A stretch of 64,000 nucleotides of DNA from Sheuella amnicola (GTDB lineage: Bacteria; Pseudomonadota; Gammaproteobacteria; Burkholderiales; Burkholderiaceae_B): positions 248,001-312,000 of the forward strand of contig NZ_JAAGRN010000004.1 in assembly GCF_010499255.1 (NCBI RefSeq), written 5' to 3'. Shown here piece after piece: positions 28,338 through 36,850 of the stretch. Under the pieces are notes generated by a model, which ran no database searches, was not told where the DNA came from, and saw only the letters and a list, made by a program, of their open reading frames with translations. The translations under genes and the position numbers were made by a program. How positions within the stretch are numbered: the stretch's first letter is position 1; each line of letters begins with the position of its first letter.

Positions 28338-29543
28338 TTATTTCTTAACAAGCGGGCACTCGCTTTTGTCCAGCGGTACAAACACCTTGTCTCCGGGAAT
28401 CGTTGCCAATACTTTGTACACGTCGTTCGGACCTTTCGATTCTGCGGGTGTTTTAACTTGAACTTGATAGAGATCCATGATGACGCGGCCATCTTGCGGA
28501 CGAACCTTCGCGTTTTTGATCAGCTTGCTGTTAACAGGCATTTCACGCATTTTTGCGTTGACTTTGTCACCATCGAAAGTGCCTGCGGCTTTGACTGCTT
28601 CAAGATAGTGCATGGTGCCGATGTATGAGAGCGCTTGAACCATTGAGGGGGCGCGTGGATAACCGGTTTTTTCCTGCCAGCGCTTTGTGAATGCGCGGGT
28701 GTCGTCGTTCAGGTCCCAGTAAAAGGCCGTTGGAAAACTTAAGCCCTGAGCATTGTTCAGGCCCAAACCTTGCACGTCATTGATAAAGACCAGAAAGGCC
28801 AGCAATTTTTGTTTGCCCGTTGACAAGCCAAATTGCTGTGCTTGTTTGATCAGGTTGATCAGGTCGCCCCCGGCACTTGAAATACCAACTACATCGGCAC
28901 CGGAGGATTGGGCTTGCAGCAAATAAGAGGCGAAGTCGGTTGCTCCGAGAGGATGGCGCGTATTGCCGATTACTTTTCCGCCTTCCTGTTTGACGAAGTT
29001 TGCGGCGGTTTCCTCAAGTGTTTTTCCAAAGACATAATCGGTCGTAATGAAGTACCAGCTCTTGCCGCCTTGCTGGATGGTGCCGCGAACCACGGCATTG
29101 GCCAGTGCATACGTATCCGGTGCCCATTGAGTGCTGATGTTGGTACATTGAGCGCCACTGAAGTTGCCCGCAAACCCCCCGCTGATGATTGCCGAACGGT
29201 TCTTTTCTTTTGCGATGTTTACGCCGGCCAAGCCTGTCGAGCTGGCTCCACCGTCAATCAGGGCGACGACATTCTGCGTGTCAAACCATTTGCGGATCAT
29301 ATTGCCGGCAATGTCGACTTTGTTTTGCGTGTCGCCACCGATGACTTCAATTTTTTTACCCAGTACCGTGCCGCCAAAATCTTCAACGGCCATTCTCGTC
29401 GCGATTTCCGACCCTAGACCACCCAAGTCGGAATAAATTCCGGATCGATCATTGGCAACGCCCAGGCGAACAACGTCTTGTGCAAACGCCGATCCGGCGA
29501 TCAGGCAGCCTGCGAGGGCTGCGGCAATACGGGAAAACTTCAT
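28338..29543 (-). CDS. branched-chain amino acid-type ABC substrate-binding protein
   Basis: Periplasmic receptor of the LivK/type I family, 401 residues, with a signal peptide ending at AGSAFAQ. VVRLGVANDRSGIYSDLGG is the typical opening of the mature protein. The start at 29543 is chosen because GGAGA lies nine bases upstream; five extra codons upstream lack support. No permease or ATPase genes for such a transporter are in the island. It is enclosed by CoA-pathway genes, so the ligand is more likely an aromatic or aliphatic acid than an amino acid. Confidence 0.9.
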   Translation of the reverse strand: MKFSRIAAALAGCLIAGSAFAQDVVRLGVANDRSGIYSDLGGLGSEIATRMAVEDFGGTVLGKKIEVIGGDTQNKVDIAGNMIRKWFDTQNVVALIDGGASSTGLAGVNIAKEKNRSAIISGGFAGNFSGAQCTNISTQWAPDTYALANAVVRGTIQQGGKSWYFITTDYVFGKTLEETAANFVKQEGGKVIGNTRHPLGATDFASYLLQAQSSGADVVGISSAGGDLINLIKQAQQFGLSTGKQKLLAFLVFINDVQGLGLNNAQGLSFPTAFYWDLNDDTRAFTKRWQEKTGYPRAPSMVQALSYIGTMHYLEAVKAAGTFDGDKVNAKMREMPVNSKLIKNAKVRPQDGRVIMDLYQVQVKTPAESKGPNDVYKVLATIPGDKVFVPLDKSECPLVKK

Positions 29544-29616
29544 TCTGCTTGTCTCCATTGTTATCGTCCAATCATGAAAAGAAAGACGAATGTTTATCTA
29601 TCTTACAATCATTTTT

Positions 29617-30783
29617 CTATCTTGCTTTAGCTTTGATCGTTTCACGCGCGATGACTACCTGCTGCACTTCTGTGGCACCTTCATAAATGCGTAGCGCACG
29701 AATTTCACGATATAACATTTCGAGAGGGTGTCCCACCTTGACGCCCAGACCTCCATGCAGTTGAACGCATCGGTCGATGATTCGCTGGGCCGCTTCAGTT
29801 GCATACATTTTGGCCATCGCTGCGGATCTTGTCGTTCTTTGTTGAAGGATATCGCGCTCCCAGGCTGCGCGATACACTAGCAATGTTGCCGCATCGACTT
29901 CGGTGCACATGTCTCCAATCGCAGCCTGCGTGATTTGAAGATCGCCGAGCGTGCCGCCAAACATTTTTCGCGAGGCTGAGCGCTCAAGCCCCATGTCCAG
30001 CGCGGCTTCTGCGAATCCCAGCGCAGCGGCGCCGACTGACGCACGGAATACGTCCAGATTCTGCAGAGCGATCTTGAAGCCCCTGCCGGGATCGTTCAAT
30101 CGTTGCGAGACCGGGATTTCACAGTCAGTAAATGTAAGAGTCCCGATCGGATGAGGCGCGCACAAGTTAAATCGGTCCGTTACTTTCAGTCCCGGATTGT
30201 CCGCATCCACGACAAATGCAGTCACGCCATCGACCTCATCATTCTCGGTCCTGGCGAACACAACATAGAAATCCGCGATTTCGGCATTCGATATCCATGT
30301 TTTGACGCCATTGATGCGATAGCCATCTTTTGTTCGCGTCGCAGTCGTGGTCATCGCGGCGGCATCGGATCCTGCTTGCGGCTCGGATAATGCAAACGCA
30401 GCCAGCATTTTTCCGGTGGCAACATGTGGTAGATATTTTTGCTTTAGATGCTCCGATCCGAATAGCGAAATCGGACCGCTGCCCAGCCCTTGAAGCACGA
30501 AAGCGAAATCAGCCAGTCCGTCGTAGTAACCGAGTGTCTGGCGCAGCAGGCATAAGCTACGCGAGTCAAGACCGGGCAGGATGCCGCCGTATTCCTTCGG
30601 AACGCAGTATCTGAGCCAGCCGGCCTCGCCAAGCATGGAGACAAGTTCCTGGCAACGCTGATCCACGCTACCGGTATGAATGCGTGTCGGTAAATTAGCG
30701 CGAGACCAGGCATGAACATCGGTATGCAATGTTCGATGTGATTCGTCAAAAAAGGGCAAACTAAGTGAATCGGAATTAAACAT
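29617..30783 (-). CDS. acyl-CoA dehydrogenase
   Basis: FAD-dependent enzyme that introduces an alpha-beta double bond into an acyl-CoA. The 388-residue protein has [15 protein letters not shown] and [17 protein letters not shown] (FAD and substrate loops). The C-terminal region contains [22 protein letters not shown] and [14 protein letters not shown], in which the YEG glutamate is the expected catalytic base. It follows the CoA ligase by 15 bases, so the two are co-expressed; the ligase product is probably its substrate. Confidence 0.93.
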   Translation of the reverse strand: MFNSDSLSLPFFDESHRTLHTDVHAWSRANLPTRIHTGSVDQRCQELVSMLGEAGWLRYCVPKEYGGILPGLDSRSLCLLRQTLGYYDGLADFAFVLQGLGSGPISLFGSEHLKQKYLPHVATGKMLAAFALSEPQAGSDAAAMTTTATRTKDGYRINGVKTWISNAEIADFYVVFARTENDEVDGVTAFVVDADNPGLKVTDRFNLCAPHPIGTLTFTDCEIPVSQRLNDPGRGFKIALQNLDVFRASVGAAALGFAEAALDMGLERSASRKMFGGTLGDLQITQAAIGDMCTEVDAATLLVYRAAWERDILQQRTTRSAAMAKMYATEAAQRIIDRCVQLHGGLGVKVGHPLEMLYREIRALRIYEGATEVQQVVIARETIKAKAR

Positions 30784-30798
30784 CTTAGGAGTCTCAGT

Positions 30799-32409
30799 CT
30801 AATAATTTTCGCTTGCTAGAAGTCGATCGGCCATTTCACGCATTTTGTGTTTCTGGATTTTGACTGCATTGGCACTAGTGATGGATGGGAATTCGGTCAG
30901 AACTTCAAATCGTACAGGCACCTTAAAACCTGCCATGCGTCGCTTGCATTCGGCTGTCCATGATTCCGGTTGCGCACTGGCACCTGATTGAAGAATCACA
31001 AAGGCCACAGGCAGGATTTTTGTGCCCAGTGTGGCGCCAACCACCTGACATGCCTTTACACCGGGGAGTGTTTCAACAACTTGTTCGATTTCGGCCGGGT
31101 TGACCAGAAAGCCGGACAATCTGAACGAATCTCCCATGCGTGTCTGAAACACAAACTGGCGGTCGCTAACGCAATAACCCAAATCACCGGTTTTGAAATA
31201 GCCATCATCGGTGACTGCTTTGGCTGTGGCTTCGGGATTGTCCAGATAACCCACCATGTGGCTGGGCGAGTTGATTTCGATTTCACCCGACTCCCCGTTC
31301 GGCAGGATTTGTCCCGATTCGGGGTCGCGGACTCGCACGCGCGCACCTGGGTGAATGAGGCGTCCTCCCGCAAGGTAGCGCACGCTGATGTCGCCTTGGG
31401 ACGGATCGATAGGCTGCGCGGCAACCAGAGCTTGCATTTCACTTGACCCGTACAAGCCTGTGAGCGCGACGTGATTACGTTCGGCTTGCTCAAGCAAGTT
31501 AGTGATCGCAGGAGAAAACACAGCGAATCCGAACAGTCGGCAGCTCTCGAAAACCTTGGGCGAGCTGGCTGTCTCGAATAGTTTCAGAATCGATTCATTA
31601 TTTGCATAGGTGTGCGTGATGCGATGGCGCTCGATTTGCTCCAGCGTGCTGTCGGTATCGGAAACAGGTTCGCACACGACGGTTGAGCCAGTAACCAATC
31701 CTCCAGAAAGCGTGCAAAACCCGAACGCGCCGCAAAAAGGAGCGCTTGCGAAAATGCGACTGTGTTCATCGTAACCATAGGCGGCTTTCATGCCGTCGCC
31801 ATGCGTAATGAGGCTGACATGATCATGCAGCACGAATTTAGGCAGCGAGGTGGTGCCCGAAGTTGTAAAGCACAGAACACCTGCGTTGCCGAATGGCTCG
31901 GGGGGCGGGCAGGGCGCATTCAGTTGCGCGTCGAAATTGTGGACATTAAGCTTGCGTGCTGCGATCGCATTGATGGCCGGACTGTCTGGATCGCCCAGGG
32001 TGATAACCGCGCGCAATCTTTTCAGAACTTGTTGTTCGACGTCGGCGAGAATCTCTGCAAAGGCAATGCCTTTGAAGTCGGGCCACATGATCAGCCAGTC
32101 CGCCTTGCCGCGCTCGATGATGTCGGCAACTTCTTTGCTGCGAAAGCGCGTATTGACCGCAAGCACGGTAGCGCCGAGGTGTGCGCAGGCCAGAAATGAC
32201 TGAATCCAGGCCAGACAATTGGGAAGCCAGATTGCCACACGATCGTGTGGCTTGATGCCCAGAGTAGCTAGATTTCCGGCAAGTTGACCAACTTGCCGGT
32301 GTAGTTCCGAGTAAGAGGTGGATACGTGGCGATCGATCAGGGCGGGATGATTTGCATGGGTTTTGGCCAATGTGGCCAGTCGCTCGGCAAAGTGAGTGGA
32401 CGAGGGCAT
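30799..32409 (-). CDS. acyl-CoA synthetase (AMP-forming CoA ligase)
   Basis: Activates a carboxylic acid with ATP and CoA. The ANL-family protein of 536 residues has the P-loop TTSGTTSLPK, the GLYGSSE segment, KTGDLGY and a C-terminal VKIQKHKMRE with the catalytic lysine, close to carnitine/benzoate-type ligases. The ATG at 32409 matches the family N-terminus (LATLAKTHANHPALID); an upstream in-frame extension covers the intergenic region and is rejected. It is the first gene of the operon and is divergent from a Bug receptor. Confidence 0.92.
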   Translation of the reverse strand: MPSSTHFAERLATLAKTHANHPALIDRHVSTSYSELHRQVGQLAGNLATLGIKPHDRVAIWLPNCLAWIQSFLACAHLGATVLAVNTRFRSKEVADIIERGKADWLIMWPDFKGIAFAEILADVEQQVLKRLRAVITLGDPDSPAINAIAARKLNVHNFDAQLNAPCPPPEPFGNAGVLCFTTSGTTSLPKFVLHDHVSLITHGDGMKAAYGYDEHSRIFASAPFCGAFGFCTLSGGLVTGSTVVCEPVSDTDSTLEQIERHRITHTYANNESILKLFETASSPKVFESCRLFGFAVFSPAITNLLEQAERNHVALTGLYGSSEMQALVAAQPIDPSQGDISVRYLAGGRLIHPGARVRVRDPESGQILPNGESGEIEINSPSHMVGYLDNPEATAKAVTDDGYFKTGDLGYCVSDRQFVFQTRMGDSFRLSGFLVNPAEIEQVVETLPGVKACQVVGATLGTKILPVAFVILQSGASAQPESWTAECKRRMAGFKVPVRFEVLTEFPSITSANAVKIQKHKMREMADRLLASENY

Positions 32410-32478
32410 GGTGTCTTGTCGATTCCGGTGAAGCCTAGTGTGTTTGCGATGAATTGTTCTTTCAAGCAGAATATTAGG

Positions 32479-32506
32479 ATAGTACCGATTTACGGACTTT
32501 AGGCAA
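32479..32506 (-). promoter_or_regulatory. candidate promoter for the CoA-ligase operon
   Basis: On the minus strand TTGCCT (32506-32501) and TACTAT (32484-32479) are 16 bases apart. The -35 lies inside the palindrome at 32497-32515, which would allow control by a repressor. Confidence 0.45.
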
Positions 32507-32515
32507 ATCCTAAAG
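32497..32515. promoter_or_regulatory. palindromic operator candidate in the divergent region
   Basis: CTTTAGG-CAAAT-CCTAAAG is a perfect 7-5-7 inverted repeat, extended by GGA and GTCC with a small mismatch. It lies between the divergent CoA-ligase and Bug-receptor genes and overlaps the likely -35 of one promoter, with TATAAG (32523-32528), a -10 for the other, close by. The size fits a dimeric repressor of the MarR, TetR or GntR type. No regulator gene is adjacent. Confidence 0.6.
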
Positions 32516-32554
32516 AGTCCGATATAAGAATTTGAAAAATTTAGGAGCAAATAG

Positions 32555-33550
32555 ATGAATCATCGACGTTTCATGATGCGCACACTGGCAACTGCGGCCA
32601 TGATGCTTTCTTTGATAGCAGGCATGTCGCAAGTTCAAGCGCAAAATTTTCCGACGCGTTCGTTGACGGTTGTGGTGCCTTATCCTGCGGCTGGTGCGGC
32701 AGATATATTTGGTAGATCGATTGCGATGGCGCTTGAAGAAAATCTCAAGCAATCTGTCGTGGTCGAAAACAAGCCCGGAGCAGGTGGCAATCTCGGAATG
32801 ACATACGTGGCGCGTAGCAAGCCGGATGGTTACACGATTGGTCTGGGTACGATTGGAACCCAATCGATTAACCAGTTCATCTATCCGTCAATGCAGTTTG
32901 ATCCCGAGAAGGATCTGACACCGATCGCATTGGTGGCCATGACCCCGAATGTTTTGGTGGTGTCGGCTAATTCCCCCTGGAAAAATCTCGGTGATGTGAT
33001 CAAGGCGGCGCGTGAAGCCAAAGACAAGAAATTGTCTTATGGCACCCCGGGTATCGGATCATCGCCGCATTTGACAGGCGCCTACTTCGAAGCAATGTCT
33101 GGCGTTGAGTTACTGCATGTGCCTTTCAAAGGCGTATCCGCTTCGATGCCCGCATTGATAGGCGGACAAATTGATTTGCTGTTTGACAATCTGTCCGGTT
33201 CGATTAACCAGATCAATGATGGCTCACGTGTGCGGGGCATTGCCGTGACATCGGCCGAACGCAGCTCGCTTGCTCCCAATCTGCCGACTTTCGCCGAATC
33301 GGGTGTGTCCGGATTTGATGTCACAGCCTGGTTTGCGATTTATGTTCCTAAAGGTACGCCCCAACCTGTAGTCGATACATTGATTGAAGCCGCTCGCAAA
33401 GGATTGAAGACTGACAAAGTTGCAGAGGCATACAAAAAACTTGCTGCAGTTCCCGGGAACAAGTTTGGTCCCGATCTTGCTGCTTTCGAAAAATCTGAGC
33501 GTGCCAAATGGGGCAAGCTCGTTAAAGACAGAGGAATCCAGGCACAATGA
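32555..33550 (+). CDS. Bug/TctC family tripartite tricarboxylate receptor
   Basis: Periplasmic solute receptor of 331 residues with signal peptide to about residue 30 (QVQAQ). Family signatures include FPTRSLTVVVPYPAAGAADI, VVENKPGAGGNLG, KPDGYT, and LLHVPFKGVSASMPALIGGQID. AGGAG precedes the ATG. Like most Bug proteins it lacks tctA/tctB transporter genes nearby. It is coupled by ATGA to the SDR gene and divergent from the CoA-ligase operon, so it probably binds the substrate or a related acid of that pathway. Confidence 0.94.
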   Translation: MNHRRFMMRTLATAAMMLSLIAGMSQVQAQNFPTRSLTVVVPYPAAGAADIFGRSIAMALEENLKQSVVVENKPGAGGNLGMTYVARSKPDGYTIGLGTIGTQSINQFIYPSMQFDPEKDLTPIALVAMTPNVLVVSANSPWKNLGDVIKAAREAKDKKLSYGTPGIGSSPHLTGAYFEAMSGVELLHVPFKGVSASMPALIGGQIDLLFDNLSGSINQINDGSRVRGIAVTSAERSSLAPNLPTFAESGVSGFDVTAWFAIYVPKGTPQPVVDTLIEAARKGLKTDKVAEAYKKLAAVPGNKFGPDLAAFEKSERAKWGKLVKDRGIQAQ

Positions 33551-34269
33551 AAGGCGCAACTGCATTAGTGACGGGTGGAAGTCGCGGCATTGGCCGCGCT
33601 GTGGTGCAACGATTGCTTGATGAAGGCTACGAGGTGTTGAACTTCAGCCGGACCGCCCCCAAGACATTGTTGCCTGGTGAAATCTTCGAATCAGTCGATC
33701 TTGGCAACCCTACTCGCACGCGCGAGGCGATCGGAGATTGGGCCGCCAAAAAAGACATACTGAATCTGGTCAATAATGCGGGCATGATTCATGTCGGTAA
33801 GATCGAGGACATTACGCTTGAGCAGATCGATGACATGGTCAACTTGAATATGGTTGCCCCGCTGTTATTGACGCAAGGCGTCTTGCCGGCGATGCGGGCC
33901 AATCGTTATGGTCGCATCGTCAATATCGGCAGTCGCGCGGCACTCGGCAAATCCGGCCGGACAATATATGGCGGCACCAAGGCGGGCCTGGTTGGGATGA
34001 CGCGCACTTGGGCGCTCGAAACAGCATCTCAGGGGATTACTGTTAATTTGGTTGCGCCCGGACCGATCGAGACCGAATTGTTCACGGCATCGAATCCGCC
34101 GGAATCGCCGCAAACAATCAAGATACGCGAATCGATTCCGGTACAGCGTTTCGGCACGCCTGAGGAGATCGCGCATGCCGTGGCGATGTTTGTCGATAAG
34201 CGGGCCGGATTCATGACGGGACAAGTCTTGTATGTCTGCGGTGGCATGTCGGTCGGCTTAACAGGGTGA
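33547..34269 (+). CDS. short-chain dehydrogenase/reductase (FabG-like)
   Basis: NAD(P)-dependent oxidoreductase of 240 residues with ALVTGGSRGIGRAV, the VNNAG box, a serine in NIGSRAALG and YGGTKAG giving the Tyr-Lys pair. It overlaps the Bug receptor gene by four bases, so it belongs to the same catabolic unit and probably oxidises a hydroxyacyl intermediate. It is distinct from the housekeeping fabG at 15538. Its last 12 bases overlap the end of the P-type ATPase gene on the other strand. Confidence 0.92.
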   Translation: MKGATALVTGGSRGIGRAVVQRLLDEGYEVLNFSRTAPKTLLPGEIFESVDLGNPTRTREAIGDWAAKKDILNLVNNAGMIHVGKIEDITLEQIDDMVNLNMVAPLLLTQGVLPAMRANRYGRIVNIGSRAALGKSGRTIYGGTKAGLVGMTRTWALETASQGITVNLVAPGPIETELFTASNPPESPQTIKIRESIPVQRFGTPEEIAHAVAMFVDKRAGFMTGQVLYVCGGMSVGLTG

Positions 34270-36825
34270 TCTGCGAAACCTGATCCATTTCAGGCCTTCA
34301 AGCCAAACCAGGCTAAAGATGCCAAGACTTAGGCACAGCGCGATTTGGCCTAAAGAGAGCGGCTGGAATTTGAACAAGGTGGCAATGGAGGGGACGGTGA
34401 TCACCGTCCCCAGAAACGCCAAAGTCAGAGCACTCATCCAATGCGCGTAACGATTACTTTGCTTGTCTCGATACGAAAGGATGTGGCGCCGGGAACGATT
34501 GGAATAAATCAGCGCCAGGCACGATAAAACAAGCAAGGTAAAGATCATTGTGCGAAGCGTGGCCTCCTGCAAACCCATCGAGCCGGCACTCAAGTAGAGT
34601 CCGGACAGAAGCAGGATCAGGCCAACGCCTTGCAATATGCCGTGCAACAGTACGTTTCGATCGAATAACAGATCAAGCGGGCTTCTGGGCTTGGATTGCA
34701 TTGTTTCACGGTCAAGCGGTTCGGCTTCGAATACGATGGAACACGCAGGATCAATGACTAATTGCAAAAACAGAATATGCACAGGCATCAATAGAATATG
34801 CCAGCCCAGCGTGATCGGTAAAAGCGATAAACCGACAATTGGAATATGAACGGCAATGATGAACGCAATGGCTTTGCGCAAGTTCGCAAATACTCGCCTA
34901 CCATGTTTGACCGCCGTGACGAGGGATGAAAAATCATCATTCAGCAAAACGAGGGAAGCTGCCTCGCGTGCGACATCTGTTCCGCGTCCGCCCATTGCGA
35001 CACCGATGTTGGCTGCCTTGAGCGCCGGTGCGTCGTTTACGCCATCGCCGGTCATGGCAACAATCTCTCCAGCGTCCCTGAACGCTTGAACAAGCCTGAG
35101 TTTTTGTTCAGGTTTGACGCGACAAAACACACGGATTTTTTTGATCTGTTCCTTGAATTGTTGATCATCGAGTGCGGAGATCTGATGACCAGTCATTAAG
35201 CAATGGGCATGGTCATCCCCGTCGGGGATGATTCCTGCCTGGGTTGCGATGGACAAGGCCGTTTCGGGATGATCGCCTGTGATCATGACGACTCTGATGC
35301 CGGCAGCATGACATTGTGAAATAGCGTGCGGCACTTCAGGCCTTAGGGGATCTTGCAGTCCGATGAGTCCGGAAAATTGAAATTCGAAATCGTGTTGATG
35401 TCCGGGCAGTATGTCATCGGAAAATTTGACCTGCGCGACGCCCAGTACGCGCAGTCCTTGTTTTGCCATCCGTTGTACTTCAGTCGATATTCGCTCGGCT
35501 GTCGAGGCATCAAGGTGACAAAGATCGATGATGGCTTCCGGCGCGCCTTTTGCCGCGATCATTTTGATTTGAGCATCATTCGATTGCCATACACGGGTCA
35601 TGGCAAGCAATTCTTTCGATAACGGGTAATCGTGAACGAGTTTCCAGTCCGCATGCAGATGCTCGGTGCCGGTTAATAGTCTTTGGCCACACTCGTTGAT
35701 GGCCGACTCCATTGGATCGAATGCTTGCTGATGACTGGCCAGAACGGCGAATTCCAATAGGGCATGCAAGTCTTCGGGCAAAGGTTGGTTGCTCTGTTCA
35801 AGCGTATCGAAATGATGTCCGTTTTCGGCGCCGCACGACCATAAGTGACGCACTGTCATTCGGTTGGTTGTCAGGGTGCCAGTCTTATCTACGCATAACA
35901 AGGTTGTCGCACCCAGTAACTCGACGGCCGGGATGTTGCGTGCGAGGATTTTTTCTTTCGAAAGGCGCCATGCGCTTAACCCCATGAATAGAGTCAGGAC
36001 GACTGGAATTTCTTCCGGCAAAATAGCCATGGCGAGCGTCAGCCCGCTCAGCAGCCCGACAAGCCACTGGCCACGCAACACGCCGTATGCGAGCACGAGT
36101 ACACACGCCAGTATCAAGCCTATGATGGCCATGACTCTAACCACATGTTCCGACTCTTTCTGGATCGGCGTGGGCTCTTGATCAATGCCACTAAGCGATT
36201 GCCCGATTTTTCCCAGGGCGCTGTGAATGCCCGTCGCCATCACGACGCCGTGACCGGTCCCTTGTGTGATCAGGGTGCCGGAATAAACTTGACTCGGGTT
36301 TTCATCGGTTCGTGTACAGCTCGCTGTTTGCGTAACGACCTTCATGACGGGAACAGATTCCCCCGTCAACATGGATTCGTCCACAGTCAGGTTTGAGGAT
36401 TCGAGTAGTTGGATATCAGCCGGTACACGATCGCCTTCGGACAGAAAGACAAGATCGCCACGCACAACATCGTGTCCGGGTATGCGGCGCAGGTTTTCAC
36501 CACGCTTGACCAATGCCCTGGGGCTTGAAATATCACGCAACGCTTCGAGCGATCGTTCTGTGCGGCGTTGCTGAAAAAAGGTTGTCATCATCACGATGAG
36601 TACAAAGCCCAAAAGCATCATGGCTTCATGAGGATCTCCGAGCAACAAGTAGATGGCCCCACAGGAGATCAGGAGCAGGAATATCGGTTCTGTCGTGATT
36701 TCCTTGATCAGGCGCAGCGCGTTTTTTTGTTTCGTATCGGGTAGTGCGTTGGGTCCGTCTTGAGCAAGGCGTTCGCGTGCCTGATGTTCAGTCAAGCCTT
36801 CTGGGGCGGGTGGCGACTGTTTCAT
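34258..36825 (-). CDS. P-type cation-transporting ATPase (P2A, calcium-like)
   Basis: Inner-membrane pump of 855 residues. It shows the actuator motif LTGESVPV (153-160), PEEIP (270-274) in helix M4, which is the calcium-type ion site, the phosphorylation site Asp313 in DKTGTLT, the KGAPE nucleotide motif and GDGVNDAPALKAANIGVAMG split across the hinge region. About eight to ten membrane helices are visible. PEEIP argues for calcium or manganese rather than copper or zinc. It follows the histidine kinase by 25 bases, in the same orientation, so it is probably in the operon of the two-component system. Confidence 0.92.
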   Translation of the reverse strand: MKQSPPAPEGLTEHQARERLAQDGPNALPDTKQKNALRLIKEITTEPIFLLLISCGAIYLLLGDPHEAMMLLGFVLIVMMTTFFQQRRTERSLEALRDISSPRALVKRGENLRRIPGHDVVRGDLVFLSEGDRVPADIQLLESSNLTVDESMLTGESVPVMKVVTQTASCTRTDENPSQVYSGTLITQGTGHGVVMATGIHSALGKIGQSLSGIDQEPTPIQKESEHVVRVMAIIGLILACVLVLAYGVLRGQWLVGLLSGLTLAMAILPEEIPVVLTLFMGLSAWRLSKEKILARNIPAVELLGATTLLCVDKTGTLTTNRMTVRHLWSCGAENGHHFDTLEQSNQPLPEDLHALLEFAVLASHQQAFDPMESAINECGQRLLTGTEHLHADWKLVHDYPLSKELLAMTRVWQSNDAQIKMIAAKGAPEAIIDLCHLDASTAERISTEVQRMAKQGLRVLGVAQVKFSDDILPGHQHDFEFQFSGLIGLQDPLRPEVPHAISQCHAAGIRVVMITGDHPETALSIATQAGIIPDGDDHAHCLMTGHQISALDDQQFKEQIKKIRVFCRVKPEQKLRLVQAFRDAGEIVAMTGDGVNDAPALKAANIGVAMGGRGTDVAREAASLVLLNDDFSSLVTAVKHGRRVFANLRKAIAFIIAVHIPIVGLSLLPITLGWHILLMPVHILFLQLVIDPACSIVFEAEPLDRETMQSKPRSPLDLLFDRNVLLHGILQGVGLILLLSGLYLSAGSMGLQEATLRTMIFTLLVLSCLALIYSNRSRRHILSYRDKQSNRYAHWMSALTLAFLGTVITVPSIATLFKFQPLSLGQIALCLSLGIFSLVWLEGLKWIRFRRSPC

Positions 36826-36850
36826 GAGGAGGCCCTGTTAGCGTGCCGTA

